This document shows, piece after piece, positions 9,021 through 17,548 of a stretch of 64,000 nt of DNA. Position 1 is the stretch's first letter, and the number at the start of each line of letters is the position of its first letter. The notes beneath the pieces were generated by a model that made no database searches, was not told where the DNA came from, and was given only the letters and a program-made list of their open reading frames with translations. The position numbers and the translations under genes are program-made. This DNA comes from Alphaproteobacteria bacterium (GTDB lineage Bacteria > Pseudomonadota > Alphaproteobacteria > Micropepsales > Micropepsaceae), in NCBI GenBank assembly GCA_017308375.1, contig JAFKEW010000062.1, positions 21,686-85,685 on the forward strand, read 5' to 3'.

Positions 9021-9361
9021 GGTGTCTGCTCCTGCTGTTTCAGCAACTGGGCTTTCATCTGCTGCCCTTTCATCAAATGATCGACGATGGAATCGGCAAG
9101 GCCGAGGCCGCCCTGGGCCGCGATCTGTTTGCCGTATTCGTCCACCATCAAGGAACGGAACATCGCTTCCCCCTCGCCGCCGCCAAAGGGGCCGTCGGTC
9201 GAAATGCCCTCGAACATCTGGCCCAGCATCTGGGAAATGAAGACGCCTTCGAATTCGCTGGCGGCTTTGCGCGCCGCCGCTTCGTTCGGTGCGGATTGCG
9301 GTGCCCTGACGGGTGCGCTCTGCGCCAAAGTCATCGCATTGGTGATGGCAAGGTCGGTCAT
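9017..9361 (-). CDS. flgJ: Rod-binding protein FlgJ (single-domain)
   Basis: The 114-residue protein has the rod-binding domain: ASEFEGVFISQMLGQMFEGI, then GEAMFRSLMVDEYGKQIAAQGGLGLADSI. It caps or scaffolds the growing flagellar rod in the periplasm. The muramidase domain found at the C-terminus of enteric FlgJ is absent, as is usual in alphaproteobacteria, where this gene is also called cheL. Its first base coincides with the last base of flgI, and its stop overlaps the start of the FlbY-like gene, so the three are one operon. Confidence 0.85.
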   Translation of the reverse strand: MTDLAITNAMTLAQSAPVRAPQSAPNEAAARKAASEFEGVFISQMLGQMFEGISTDGPFGGGEGEAMFRSLMVDEYGKQIAAQGGLGLADSIVDHLMKGQQMKAQLLKQQEQTP

Positions 9362-10518
9362 TATCCGATCACCTCGATATCGGCCTGCAACGCACCGGCC
9401 GCCTTGACCGCCTGCAGGATGGAGATGATGTCGCGCGGGCCGACGCCAAGCGCATTCAGCCCATCCACCAGGCTTTGCAGGCTGACGCCATCCTGCAGCA
9501 CCGCCATGCGGTGGCCCTTTTCATCGTCCACCTGAATGCGGGTGCGCGGTACCACCACGGTCTGCCCGCCGCGGGAGAACGGTGTGGGCTGGCTGACCCC
9601 CGGCAGTTCGTCCACCTTGATGGTCAGGTTTCCTTGCGCGATGGCGACGGTGGAGATGCGCACATCCGCGCCCATCACGATCACGCCGGACTGTTCGTCG
9701 ATGATGACCTTGGCCGGCTGGTCCGGATTGACTTTGACCTGATCGATGTCGCTCAGAAGGCCCATCACGCCGTTGGGGTAATTCGCCGGTACGTTCAGTG
9801 TGACGGTGGCGGGATTGTCGGCCACCGCAACACGGGTGCCGAGGAAATTGTTGATCGCGCCGGAAATGCGCGTCGCCGTGGTCAGATCCGGGTTGCGCAA
9901 GGACAGGCGCAGACTGTGTTCGCCGGCCAGCTTGTAGCCGGTTTCCTTTTCGATCACCGCGCCATTGGCGATGCGCCCGGCGGTGGGCACGCCACGGGTG
10001 ACACTGGCCGCCTGGCCCTGCGCGGAGAACCCGCCGATGGCCACCGGGCCTTGCGCCAGCGCGTAGATCTGGCCGTCGGCCGCGAACAGCGGGGTGACGA
10101 GAAGGGTGCCGCCCTGCAGGCTTTTGGCATCGCCCATCGCGCTGACCGAGACGTCGATCCGCGAGCCTTCCGCGCCGAAGGCCGGCAGGTTGGCCGTCAC
10201 CATCACCGCGGCGGTGTTCTTGGTCTGCATGGTCTGGCCACGGGTGTTGACCCCCAGCCGTTCCAGCATGGTCTGCATGCTCTGCTGGGTGAAGGGCGCG
10301 TTGCGCAAGGAATCGCCGGAGCCGTTCAGCCCCACCACCAGGCCATAGCCGACCAGCATGTTGTCGCGGATGCCCTCGATATTGACGAGGTCCTTGATCC
10401 GCGAAAAGGCGAAGGCCGGGATGGGCGCCAGCGCCAGAAGCGCCCCCAGGAAAGCGGCAACCAGCCGGGTGGTCAGCGAATGGGTGAAACGGCGGGCAGA
10501 ATGACGGCGGCGGCGCAT
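9361..10518 (-). CDS. flgI: Flagellar P-ring protein FlgI
   Basis: The 385-residue protein from the ATG at 10518 starts with an Arg-rich region and a hydrophobic signal peptide ending PIPAFA. The conserved FlgI body follows: SRIKDLVNIEGIRDNMLVGYGLVVGLNGSGD near the mature N-terminus, and RTRIQVDDEKGH and LGVGPRDIISILQAVKAAGAL near the C-terminus. FlgI forms the P-ring around the rod in the peptidoglycan layer. A longer frame could start at 10584, but that ATG lies upstream of the sigma-54 promoter candidate at 10556-10571 and would put 22 residues before the signal peptide. I therefore prefer 10518. Confidence 0.93.
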   Translation of the reverse strand: MRRRRHSARRFTHSLTTRLVAAFLGALLALAPIPAFAFSRIKDLVNIEGIRDNMLVGYGLVVGLNGSGDSLRNAPFTQQSMQTMLERLGVNTRGQTMQTKNTAAVMVTANLPAFGAEGSRIDVSVSAMGDAKSLQGGTLLVTPLFAADGQIYALAQGPVAIGGFSAQGQAASVTRGVPTAGRIANGAVIEKETGYKLAGEHSLRLSLRNPDLTTATRISGAINNFLGTRVAVADNPATVTLNVPANYPNGVMGLLSDIDQVKVNPDQPAKVIIDEQSGVIVMGADVRISTVAIAQGNLTIKVDELPGVSQPTPFSRGGQTVVVPRTRIQVDDEKGHRMAVLQDGVSLQSLVDGLNALGVGPRDIISILQAVKAAGALQADIEVIG

Positions 10519-10555
10519 GGCGATCCGTTGAAGAGAAGATATCCGCGTGAACCAA

Positions 10556-10571
10556 TGCGAGAACCATGCCG
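10556..10571 (-). promoter_or_regulatory. Sigma-54 promoter candidate for flgI-flgJ-flbY
   Basis: Read leftward, the site is CGGCATGGTTCTCGCA. It has GG and GC exactly 10 bases apart and matches most of the TGGCAYG-N4-TTGCW consensus of sigma-54 promoters, which drive mid-to-late flagellar genes in Caulobacter. Transcription would start about 12 bases downstream, near 10545, leaving a leader of about 27 bases before the flgI ATG at 10518. Confidence 0.5.
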
Positions 10572-10795
10572 CCCCGGTTACCATAAGTTACCGTGATATT
10601 TCAGTGGGTTGGTGGGGCCTCAGGGTGCCTGCGGTAACGCTTTTGCCGCCCTTTTCGCGGGCCCCCGGCAAAATCTTCCGGGTCTTTTGCGGATGCCCTT
10701 CGCTTTGTGGACTTGGGCGCGGCGCCTGCCTATTTTCGGATGCAATGCAACATGGCCCGGTGTCCGGCAGGGCCCGGAGAAGGCAAAGGTTCCCG

Positions 10796-12361
10796 ATGCG
10801 CCAGAAACCCGGTGTTCTCTGTATCCTCGACGGCTGGGGCTGGCGCCCGGACGAGACCGACAATGCCATCGCCGCCGCCGCGAAGGCGGGCAAGCTTCCG
10901 AATTACCAGCGCATGCTAGCCGATTGCCCGCGCGGGCTGCTCGCCACCTCGGGCCGGGCGGTGGGCCTGCCGGATGGGCAGATGGGCAATTCCGAGGTCG
11001 GGCACATGAACATCGGCGCCGGCCGGGTGGTGATGCAGGACCTGCCCCGGATCGACGAGGCCATTGCCGATGGCAGTTTCGCCAAATTGCCGGTGCTGAC
11101 CGGACTGATCGCCAAGGTGAAGGCATCGGGTGGCGCAGTACATCTGATGGGGTTGATGTCGCCCGGCGGCGTGCACAGCCATCAGCATCACATCGCGGCT
11201 TTGGCGCGTGTGCTGTCCGAGGCCGGGTTGACGGTGTTGGTCCATGCCTTTCTCGACGGGCGCGACACCCCGCCGAAAAGCGCGCTGGGATTCCTGGCCG
11301 ATTTCGCGAAATCGGTGGACGGGCTTTCCGGTGTCGGAATCGCGACCGTCAGCGGGCGCTATTACGCGATGGACCGCGACAAACGCTGGGACCGCGTTTC
11401 CAAAACCTATGCCGCCATCATCGAAGGCAAAGGCGTGAAAGCAGCCAGCGCGAAGGATGCGGTGGACGCCTCTTACCGTGACGGCAAAAGCGATGAGTTC
11501 GTGGTGCCGTGCGTGATCGGCGATTACCAGGGCGCGAAGGATGGCGACGGGCTGATCTTCGCCAATTTCCGCGCCGATCGCGCGCGGGAGATTTCGGCCG
11601 CCCTGCTCGACCCTGCATTCGATGGTTTCGATCGCGCGAAGCGGGTGCGTTTTGCGGCCGCTGCCGGGCTGACGGAATATTCGGACAGTCTGAAGCCGCT
11701 GATGGATGCGCTGTTCCCGCCGGAGGATATTCGCGGCACCCTGGGCGAAACCGCGGCCGATCTGCATCTGAGGCAATTGCGTATCGCGGAGACCGAGAAA
11801 TACGCCCACGTCACGTTTTTTCTGAATGGCGGGCGTGAAGATCCCTTTGCGGGTGAGGATCGCATTCTGATCCCGAGTCCGAAGGTCGCCACCTATGATG
11901 AGAAGCCGCAGATGTCGGCCTTCGAGGTGACGGAGAAGCTGGAAGCTGCGATTCTCTCCGGCACTTACGACCTGGTGGTCGTCAATTATGCGAATCCCGA
12001 TATGGTGGGCCATACCGGCGTGATGGATGCAGCGGTCGCGGCGGTGGAAGCGATTGACCAATGCCTGGGACGTTTGCGTGCGGCGGTGGAAAAGGCGGGG
12101 GGCGTGCTCCTCATCACCGCCGATCATGGCAATGTCGAGTTGATGAAAGACCCCAAAACCGGCGAGCCGCATACCGCGCACACCACGCTGGATGTGCCGC
12201 TGATCGCGGTCAATGCGAAAGGTGCGAAGGGGATGCGGATCGGCAATGGCCGGCTGGCCGATGTGGCGCCGACATTGCTCGATCTGATAGGGATCGAAAA
12301 ACCGGCGGCGATGCACGGCCATTCGCTGATCGAACGCACACATGCAGAGAGCCCGGCCTGA
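10796..12361 (+). CDS. gpmI: 2,3-bisphosphoglycerate-independent phosphoglycerate mutase
   Basis: The 521-residue cytosolic enzyme interconverts 3- and 2-phosphoglycerate in glycolysis. The N-terminal metal site (CILDGWGW), the phosphoserine loop (GQMGNSEVGHMNIGAGR), the bridging motifs (VHAFLDGRDTPP, SGRYYAMDRDKRW, IFANFRADRARE) and the C-terminal metal-binding blocks (NYANPDMVGHTG, ITADHGN) are all present. The frame is open further upstream, but the ATG at 10796 has AAAGG about 6 bases before it and begins exactly at the family N-terminus. The envC-like gene follows within 6 bases. Confidence 0.95.
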   Translation: MRQKPGVLCILDGWGWRPDETDNAIAAAAKAGKLPNYQRMLADCPRGLLATSGRAVGLPDGQMGNSEVGHMNIGAGRVVMQDLPRIDEAIADGSFAKLPVLTGLIAKVKASGGAVHLMGLMSPGGVHSHQHHIAALARVLSEAGLTVLVHAFLDGRDTPPKSALGFLADFAKSVDGLSGVGIATVSGRYYAMDRDKRWDRVSKTYAAIIEGKGVKAASAKDAVDASYRDGKSDEFVVPCVIGDYQGAKDGDGLIFANFRADRAREISAALLDPAFDGFDRAKRVRFAAAAGLTEYSDSLKPLMDALFPPEDIRGTLGETAADLHLRQLRIAETEKYAHVTFFLNGGREDPFAGEDRILIPSPKVATYDEKPQMSAFEVTEKLEAAILSGTYDLVVVNYANPDMVGHTGVMDAAVAAVEAIDQCLGRLRAAVEKAGGVLLITADHGNVELMKDPKTGEPHTAHTTLDVPLIAVNAKGAKGMRIGNGRLADVAPTLLDLIGIEKPAAMHGHSLIERTHAESPA

Positions 12362-12366
12362 TCCGC

Positions 12367-13617
12367 GTGCCGAAAATTTTCGCGTTGCTGATGCTCTCCG
12401 CCGCGGCAGCGGTGGTGCCCGTTCTGGCACAACCCTGTCTGGCGCAAGGGGCGGACAAAACCGCCACACCCGATGAACTGAATGGCGCGGTGCCGATGGA
12501 CGAGATGTCCCGCCTGCCGACACCGGAAGAACAATATCGCCGTCTGCAGAAGGAAATCGAAAAGAACCGCCCCGCGGTCGAGGCGGCGAAAAGGAAAAGC
12601 GATGCGCTGGCGGCCGAAACCCGTGCCTTGCAGGAAAAACTGGTGCGGACGGCGGCGCGGGTGCAGGCCTTGGAAAGCGAGAAGGTGCGGCTGGACCGCG
12701 AGATCGTTCAATTGACGCAGAAGGAAAGCAGACTGGCGGCCGATTTCGCGCGCGACCGGGTGGCGGTCAGCCGGCTTCTGGCGATTTTGCAGCGGCTGGA
12801 ACACGACACCCCGCCGGTTCTCGTGCTGAAGCCGGACGATGCGCAGGCGACCGTGCACACTGCGATGCTGGTGGGGTCCTCGCTGCCGCGGGTCTATGGC
12901 GCCGCCGCCGCACTTTCGCGTCAGTTGGAAGCATTGCGCAGCACCCGGGCCCAACTGGTCAGCCGCAGGGCGGAGGGTCTGCGCAATGCCCAGGACCTGC
13001 GCCAGGCGCGCAGCGACCTCGATCAACTTCTCGCGAGCAAGAAGGTGCAGGCCGATGCGGCGGCCACCACCTATGGCGGGTTGAAGGAACAGCTCGATAC
13101 CGCGGCACAGCAGGCCGCCGACCTCGAAGCCCTGCTGTCAAAGGTGGAGGCGCTGCGCAGCACCAAGCCGCGCCAGAATGTCACCGTCGTCAGCGCCAAT
13201 ATGCGGGCGGCGGGCCAGGTTTTGCGCCGTGGCGGACTGCTGCGCCCGGTGGTGGGCCGCATTGTCGATGGCGGGCTGGAAGGGGTGGGCGGGGCAAGCG
13301 CGCCCGGCGTCACCTTTGCCACCCAGCCAGGCGCGCAAGTCGTCACACCGGCCGACGTGCAGGTGCTTTTCGCCGGGCCTTACCATAAAACCGGGCAAGT
13401 CTTGATCTTGGAAATCGCAGACGGCTACGATCTCGTGCTAGCTGGGCTTGATCGTGTGAGTGTACGTCCGGGAGACGAATTGCTGGCCGGGGAACCGGTT
13501 GGAACCATGCCGCAAACCGAACGCTCGCGGCTCTACTTTGAATTGCGGCAGCACGGAAAGGGTTCCAGTCCGGCACCCTGGATGACCGGTGAGCCGGGGA
13601 AGGCAAAAAAATCATGA
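12367..13617 (+). CDS. EnvC-like murein hydrolase activator (degenerate M23)
   Basis: From the GTG at 12367 this is a 416-residue exported protein: signal peptide ending near CLAQG, then long coiled coils (about residues 55-160 and 180-265), then a C-terminal M23-like fold (about 290-405). The M23 part keeps structural landmarks (VRPGDELLAGEPVGTM, LYFELRQHGKGSSPAPWM) but lacks the HxxxD and HxH zinc ligands, as EnvC activators do. Such proteins switch on periplasmic amidases during cell separation. The frame is open upstream inside gpmI, but that part is out-of-frame gpmI sequence. The stop overlaps the ctpA ATG, so the two are coupled, an arrangement frequent in alphaproteobacteria. Confidence 0.82.
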   Translation: MPKIFALLMLSAAAAVVPVLAQPCLAQGADKTATPDELNGAVPMDEMSRLPTPEEQYRRLQKEIEKNRPAVEAAKRKSDALAAETRALQEKLVRTAARVQALESEKVRLDREIVQLTQKESRLAADFARDRVAVSRLLAILQRLEHDTPPVLVLKPDDAQATVHTAMLVGSSLPRVYGAAAALSRQLEALRSTRAQLVSRRAEGLRNAQDLRQARSDLDQLLASKKVQADAAATTYGGLKEQLDTAAQQAADLEALLSKVEALRSTKPRQNVTVVSANMRAAGQVLRRGGLLRPVVGRIVDGGLEGVGGASAPGVTFATQPGAQVVTPADVQVLFAGPYHKTGQVLILEIADGYDLVLAGLDRVSVRPGDELLAGEPVGTMPQTERSRLYFELRQHGKGSSPAPWMTGEPGKAKKS

Positions 13618-14957
13618 AGCGTATTGCGCTTGTCGTCGTGGGCGTGGTGCTGGGCTTTGGCGCCGCGATTACCTTGTTGCCCGCGCTCGGCGCTGCCGAC
13701 ATGGGGGCCTATCGCCAGCTCGACCTGTTCAGCGATGCGTTTGAACGCGTGCGGGCCAATTACGTCCGCCCGGTGCAGGATGGCGAACTGATCGACAACG
13801 CGATCCAGGGCATGGTCTCCGCCCTCGACCCGCATTCCAGCTACATGGATGCCAAAAGCTTTGCCGACATGCAGATTCAGACCAAGGGCGAGTTCGGCGG
13901 CCTTGGCATCGAAGTCACGATGGAAGACGGCCTGATCAAGGTGGTATCGCCGATCGACGATACACCGGCCGCCAAGGCCGGGATCAAACCGGGCGATTTC
14001 ATCGCGGCCATCGACAATGTGCCGGTGCAGGGCATGGCGTTGAACGATGCCATCACCAAGATGCGCGGGCCCGCAGGCTCGAAGATCACGCTGACCATTC
14101 TGCGCAACGGCGCCAAGAAACCGTTCGACCTCACCCTGACCCGCGCCATCGTGCAGGTGGACAGTGTGAAATGGCGGCGCGAAGGCGATGTCGCCTATAT
14201 CCGCCTGACCGGCTTCAACGAACAGACCGATCCGGGCCTGCAAAAGGCGGTGCGCGATCTGAAGAAGGAGATCGGGCCGGCGCTCAAGGGCTATGTGCTC
14301 GACCTGCGCAACAATCCGGGCGGGCTTCTGGATCAGGCGATTTCGGTCTCCGACGATCTGCTCAATTCGGGCGAGATCGTTTCGACCCGCGGCCGCCATG
14401 CCGAGGATACCCAGCGTTACGATGCGAAGGCGGGCGACATCACCGGCGGCAAGCCGATCGTGGTGCTGATCAATGGCGGCACCGCCTCGGCCTCCGAGAT
14501 CGTGGCCGGTGCGCTGCAGGATCATCGCCGTGCGACCGTCCTCGGCATGACCTCGTTCGGCAAGGGTTCGGTGCAGACCGTGATTCCGCTGGGCGACGGC
14601 GGCGGCGCGCTCCGGCTGACCACGGCGCGGTACTACACTCCGTCGGGCCATTCGATTCAGGCGCGCGGCATCATCCCCGATATCGCGGTGGCGCAGGGCG
14701 AAGAGGATGATCAACTGCCCAAGGTCATCCGCCCCAGCGAAGCCGATCTGCCGGGCCATCTTGTGGGCGAGAAGGGGCTGAAGAGCGACAAGGTGCCCCC
14801 GATCCGGCCTGCACCCGGCAAGAAATATGACGACTTCCAGCTTTCCTACGCACTCGACCTGTTGCGGGGGAAGGTGACCGTCAGCGCCGTGGCCCAGAAT
14901 ACCAAGACTCAGAATGCCAAGGCCCCGGACAAGGCGAAGGGCGAAAAGGCGCAGTAA
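13614..14957 (+). CDS. ctpA: C-terminal processing peptidase (S41A)
   Basis: The 447-residue protease has an N-terminal signal anchor (about residues 1-27), a region with LDPHSSYMDAKSF, a PDZ domain (about 80-165, GGLGIEVTMEDGLIKVVSP to GMALNDAITKMRG) and the S41 catalytic domain. The nucleophile Ser is in GGTASASEIVAG and the general-base Lys in SFGKGSVQTV. It cleaves exported substrates from their C-termini in the periplasm. The C-terminal 25 residues are Lys/Ala-rich and probably disordered. The ATG overlaps the envC-like stop, which suggests linked roles in envelope maintenance. Confidence 0.93.
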   Translation: MKRIALVVVGVVLGFGAAITLLPALGAADMGAYRQLDLFSDAFERVRANYVRPVQDGELIDNAIQGMVSALDPHSSYMDAKSFADMQIQTKGEFGGLGIEVTMEDGLIKVVSPIDDTPAAKAGIKPGDFIAAIDNVPVQGMALNDAITKMRGPAGSKITLTILRNGAKKPFDLTLTRAIVQVDSVKWRREGDVAYIRLTGFNEQTDPGLQKAVRDLKKEIGPALKGYVLDLRNNPGGLLDQAISVSDDLLNSGEIVSTRGRHAEDTQRYDAKAGDITGGKPIVVLINGGTASASEIVAGALQDHRRATVLGMTSFGKGSVQTVIPLGDGGGALRLTTARYYTPSGHSIQARGIIPDIAVAQGEEDDQLPKVIRPSEADLPGHLVGEKGLKSDKVPPIRPAPGKKYDDFQLSYALDLLRGKVTVSAVAQNTKTQNAKAPDKAKGEKAQ

Positions 14958-15047
14958 GGATTCGCGGGATGCCTGCCGGAGGGCGGACAGGGGAATACGA
15001 AGCGGCTATTAACGCCGCCGTAACCCTGACTCCGGCTTGCTAGCACC

Positions 15048-16178
15048 ATGGCGATGGACAGCGTGGGCGATCCCGAGACGCTTGGCGGCGTGCCGAAGGC
15101 GCGGCGGATCAATCTGCTTGTGCTGGCCTATGCGGCGCTGATTGCGCTGGCGGTGCTGACGGTTCTGGTGGTGGCGCGCTATGGCAATGCTTACGCTGCG
15201 CGGCCCATGATCAGCATCGCGTTGCAGCCTTTCGTGAAAGGCAATTTCCCGCCGGAGCCGTGGTCAGGCCCGGTGCATTCGCCGAACCACAAACCGCCCG
15301 CTGCGGCACCCGCGCCGGATACCGGCGCGCCGCCCGCCGCCAAGACCGGCAATGCGTCCAGAGCGATTTATGCGGGCAAGGCGCTGGTCGCCGATCCGGC
15401 GCTGATCGAACAGACGAAAGAAGGCCCGTTGCCGCGCATCGCCGATGACGGCCGCAAGCCGATGGATGCCTATGCCCCGCCGGTGGCCGCCACGGGCGGT
15501 AAGCACCGCATCGCCATTGTGATGACGGGCCTCGGCCTCAGCGAAAAGGCGACGGCCGCGGCGATCAGGGCGTTGCCGCCGGCGGTCACACTCGCCTTCG
15601 CGCCACAGGCATCGGATGTGCAGGCACAGGTCAATGCCGCGCGCCAGGCCGGCCACGAGGTGCTGCTGCAGGTGCCGATGGAAGCTTATGACACCGCGAA
15701 CAACGACACCGGACCGCACACCTTGCGCGCCGGGTTGGGTGAAGATGCGAACAATGCCCGCCTGAGCTGGGCGCTGACGCGCTTCACCGGCTATACCGGC
15801 ATCACCAATCTGATGGGCGCGCGGTTTCTCGCCACGCGCGAAAATGTCAGCCCGGTGATGACGTTCCTCTCCCGCCGGGGCCTGATGTTCTATGACGATG
15901 GTTCAGCGGCCAGTTCGCGCGCGGCAGAGGCCGCCGGTGTGGCCGGAACCGCCTTCGTGCAAGGCGCCTTCACCATCGACACGATCGCAAACCCCGCCGA
16001 TATCGACCGCGCGCTTTCCAATCTCGAAATGCGCGCCCGCAGCGATGGCCGGGCGGCGGCCACCGCCACGCTTCTGCCCGCCACGGTGGAGCGGCTGGCC
16101 AATTGGGCCAAGGGTCTTTCCAGCAGGGGCTTTGTTCTGGTGCCCGCATCGGCCATAGTTGCCGAAGCGAAACAGTGA
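15048..16178 (+). CDS. Divergent polysaccharide deacetylase (YibQ-like)
   Basis: This 376-residue protein has one N-terminal membrane segment (about residues 25-48) and a Pro/Ala-rich linker. The periplasmic domain starts at about residue 150 (KHRIAIVMTGLGLSEKATAAAI) and continues with LPPAVTLAFAPQA and GHEVLLQVPMEAYD. These are landmarks of the divergent polysaccharide deacetylase (YibQ) family, which usually follows envC and ctpA. The usual deacetylase metal triad is not evident, so activity is uncertain. A gap of 90 bases separates it from ctpA and 21 bases from rppH. Confidence 0.8.
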   Translation: MAMDSVGDPETLGGVPKARRINLLVLAYAALIALAVLTVLVVARYGNAYAARPMISIALQPFVKGNFPPEPWSGPVHSPNHKPPAAAPAPDTGAPPAAKTGNASRAIYAGKALVADPALIEQTKEGPLPRIADDGRKPMDAYAPPVAATGGKHRIAIVMTGLGLSEKATAAAIRALPPAVTLAFAPQASDVQAQVNAARQAGHEVLLQVPMEAYDTANNDTGPHTLRAGLGEDANNARLSWALTRFTGYTGITNLMGARFLATRENVSPVMTFLSRRGLMFYDDGSAASSRAAEAAGVAGTAFVQGAFTIDTIANPADIDRALSNLEMRARSDGRAAATATLLPATVERLANWAKGLSSRGFVLVPASAIVAEAKQ

Positions 16179-16199
16179 TTTTCTTCCACCGGACTCCGG

Positions 16200-16700
16200 A
16201 TGGCCAAACCGCATAATTTCCTCCGCCATGACGATTTGCCGTACCGGCCTTGCGTCGGCGTGATGCTGATCAACCGAGAGGGGCTGGTTTTCGTCGGCCG
16301 CCGCATCGACCAGACCGTCGAAGGCTGGCAGATGCCGCAAGGCGGTATCGATCCCGGCGAAACGCCCACCGAGGCGGCCCTTCGCGAGTTGAAGGAGGAG
16401 ATCGGCACCAGTAACGCAAGGCTGATGCGCGAACATGACGATTGGCTGGCCTATGACCTGCCGCAACATCTCCTGGGCGTGGCGCTGCACGGCAAATATC
16501 GCGGCCAGAAACAGAAATGGCTTCTGATGCGGTTTCTGGGCGACGACAGCGAGATCACCGTGCAAACGCCGGAGCCGGAATTCGCAAGCTGGAAATGGCT
16601 GGCGGTGGAGGCGTTGCCGCGCCTGATCGTGCCGTTCAAGCGCGACACCTATGAAAAGGTGATCGCGGCGTTTCAGGATCTGGCCGGGCCGGAAGTCTGA
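16200..16700 (+). CDS. rppH: RNA pyrophosphohydrolase (Nudix)
   Basis: The 166-residue protein carries a complete Nudix box, GGIDPGETPTEAALRELKEE followed by IG (about residues 48-69). The flanks are those of RppH: YRPCVGVMLINREGLVFVGRR before it, QMPQGG at its start, and QKWLLMRFLGDDSEI later. RppH removes pyrophosphate from 5'-triphosphorylated RNA and so starts mRNA decay. Length is close to the family norm. It lies 5 bases upstream of the hydrolase gene and probably shares its transcript. Confidence 0.93.
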   Translation: MAKPHNFLRHDDLPYRPCVGVMLINREGLVFVGRRIDQTVEGWQMPQGGIDPGETPTEAALRELKEEIGTSNARLMREHDDWLAYDLPQHLLGVALHGKYRGQKQKWLLMRFLGDDSEITVQTPEPEFASWKWLAVEALPRLIVPFKRDTYEKVIAAFQDLAGPEV

Positions 16701-16705
16701 TCGCG

Positions 16706-17524
16706 ATGGCGGCACGCCCCCCGGCCTCACATCCCAATGTGGTGATGATCCATGGCGCCTTCTGCGGGGGCTGGGCCTTCGAACATTTTGCGCACGCCTT
16801 TGCGGCCGCGGGCCATGCGGTTCTGACGCCGGATCTGCGCTATCACGATTGCGGGACCCGCCCGCCTGCCGCACTCGGCACCACCAGCATGGCCGATTAT
16901 GCGGAAGATCTGGAGGCGCTGATCGCGGGATTCGAACGCCCGCCGGTGCTGGTCGGCCATTCGATGGGCGGGTTGCTGGCGCAGATGCTGGCCACACGGT
17001 GTGAAATCGCAGCACTGGTGCTGCTGTCGCCGTCGGCGCCGTGGGGGGTTCTGCCCTCCACCATGTTCGAGGTGGCCTCGGCCGGCGCGATGTTCCTGAC
17101 CGGCAGTTTCTGGTGCAAGCCGATTGCGCCGAATTACGATATCGCGGCGTCCAATGCGCTGAACCTTTTGCCGCCGGAAGAGCGCCGCCGCGTGTTTGAA
17201 CGCTTCGTTCCCGAAAGCGGGCTTGCCACTTTCGAGATCATGAACTGGGCGCTGGATACACGGCGCGCCACCTTTGTCGGCGCCGACGATGTGCGCTGTC
17301 CGGTGTTGTGCTTTTCGGGCACGGAAGACTACGTCAACCCGCCGCCGACGGTGCGCCGCGTTGCCGGGCGTTACCGCGAACGCGCCACCTATCACGAACT
17401 GAACGGCCACAGCCACTGGATGATCGGCGAACCGGGATGGGAAGGGGTTGCGGCCCGCGCGCTTGCCTGGCTTGATGAGACCCTGGCCGAAGGTTATGGG
17501 CCGGCGCAGGCGGCTGCGGACTGA
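16706..17524 (+). CDS. Alpha/beta hydrolase
   Basis: The 272-residue protein has the alpha/beta-hydrolase core: oxyanion motif VMIHGAFCGGWAF near the N-terminus, nucleophile elbow VGHSMGG (Ser near residue 90), acidic residue in FSGTEDYVNPPP and catalytic His in NGHSHWMIGEPGW. It lacks a signal peptide and should be cytosolic. Members include esterases, lipases and dehalogenase-like enzymes; the sequence does not fix the substrate. It is the last rightward gene here and is convergent with the TPR gene. Confidence 0.8.
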   Translation: MAARPPASHPNVVMIHGAFCGGWAFEHFAHAFAAAGHAVLTPDLRYHDCGTRPPAALGTTSMADYAEDLEALIAGFERPPVLVGHSMGGLLAQMLATRCEIAALVLLSPSAPWGVLPSTMFEVASAGAMFLTGSFWCKPIAPNYDIAASNALNLLPPEERRRVFERFVPESGLATFEIMNWALDTRRATFVGADDVRCPVLCFSGTEDYVNPPPTVRRVAGRYRERATYHELNGHSHWMIGEPGWEGVAARALAWLDETLAEGYGPAQAAAD

Positions 17525-17548
17525 TCCATGAATTGATCCGTATAGGGA

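Noticed and set aside
12367..13617. EnvC-like protein as a broken M23 peptidase
   Set aside because: Loss of zinc ligands is normal for EnvC-type activators, and gene order with ctpA is conserved.
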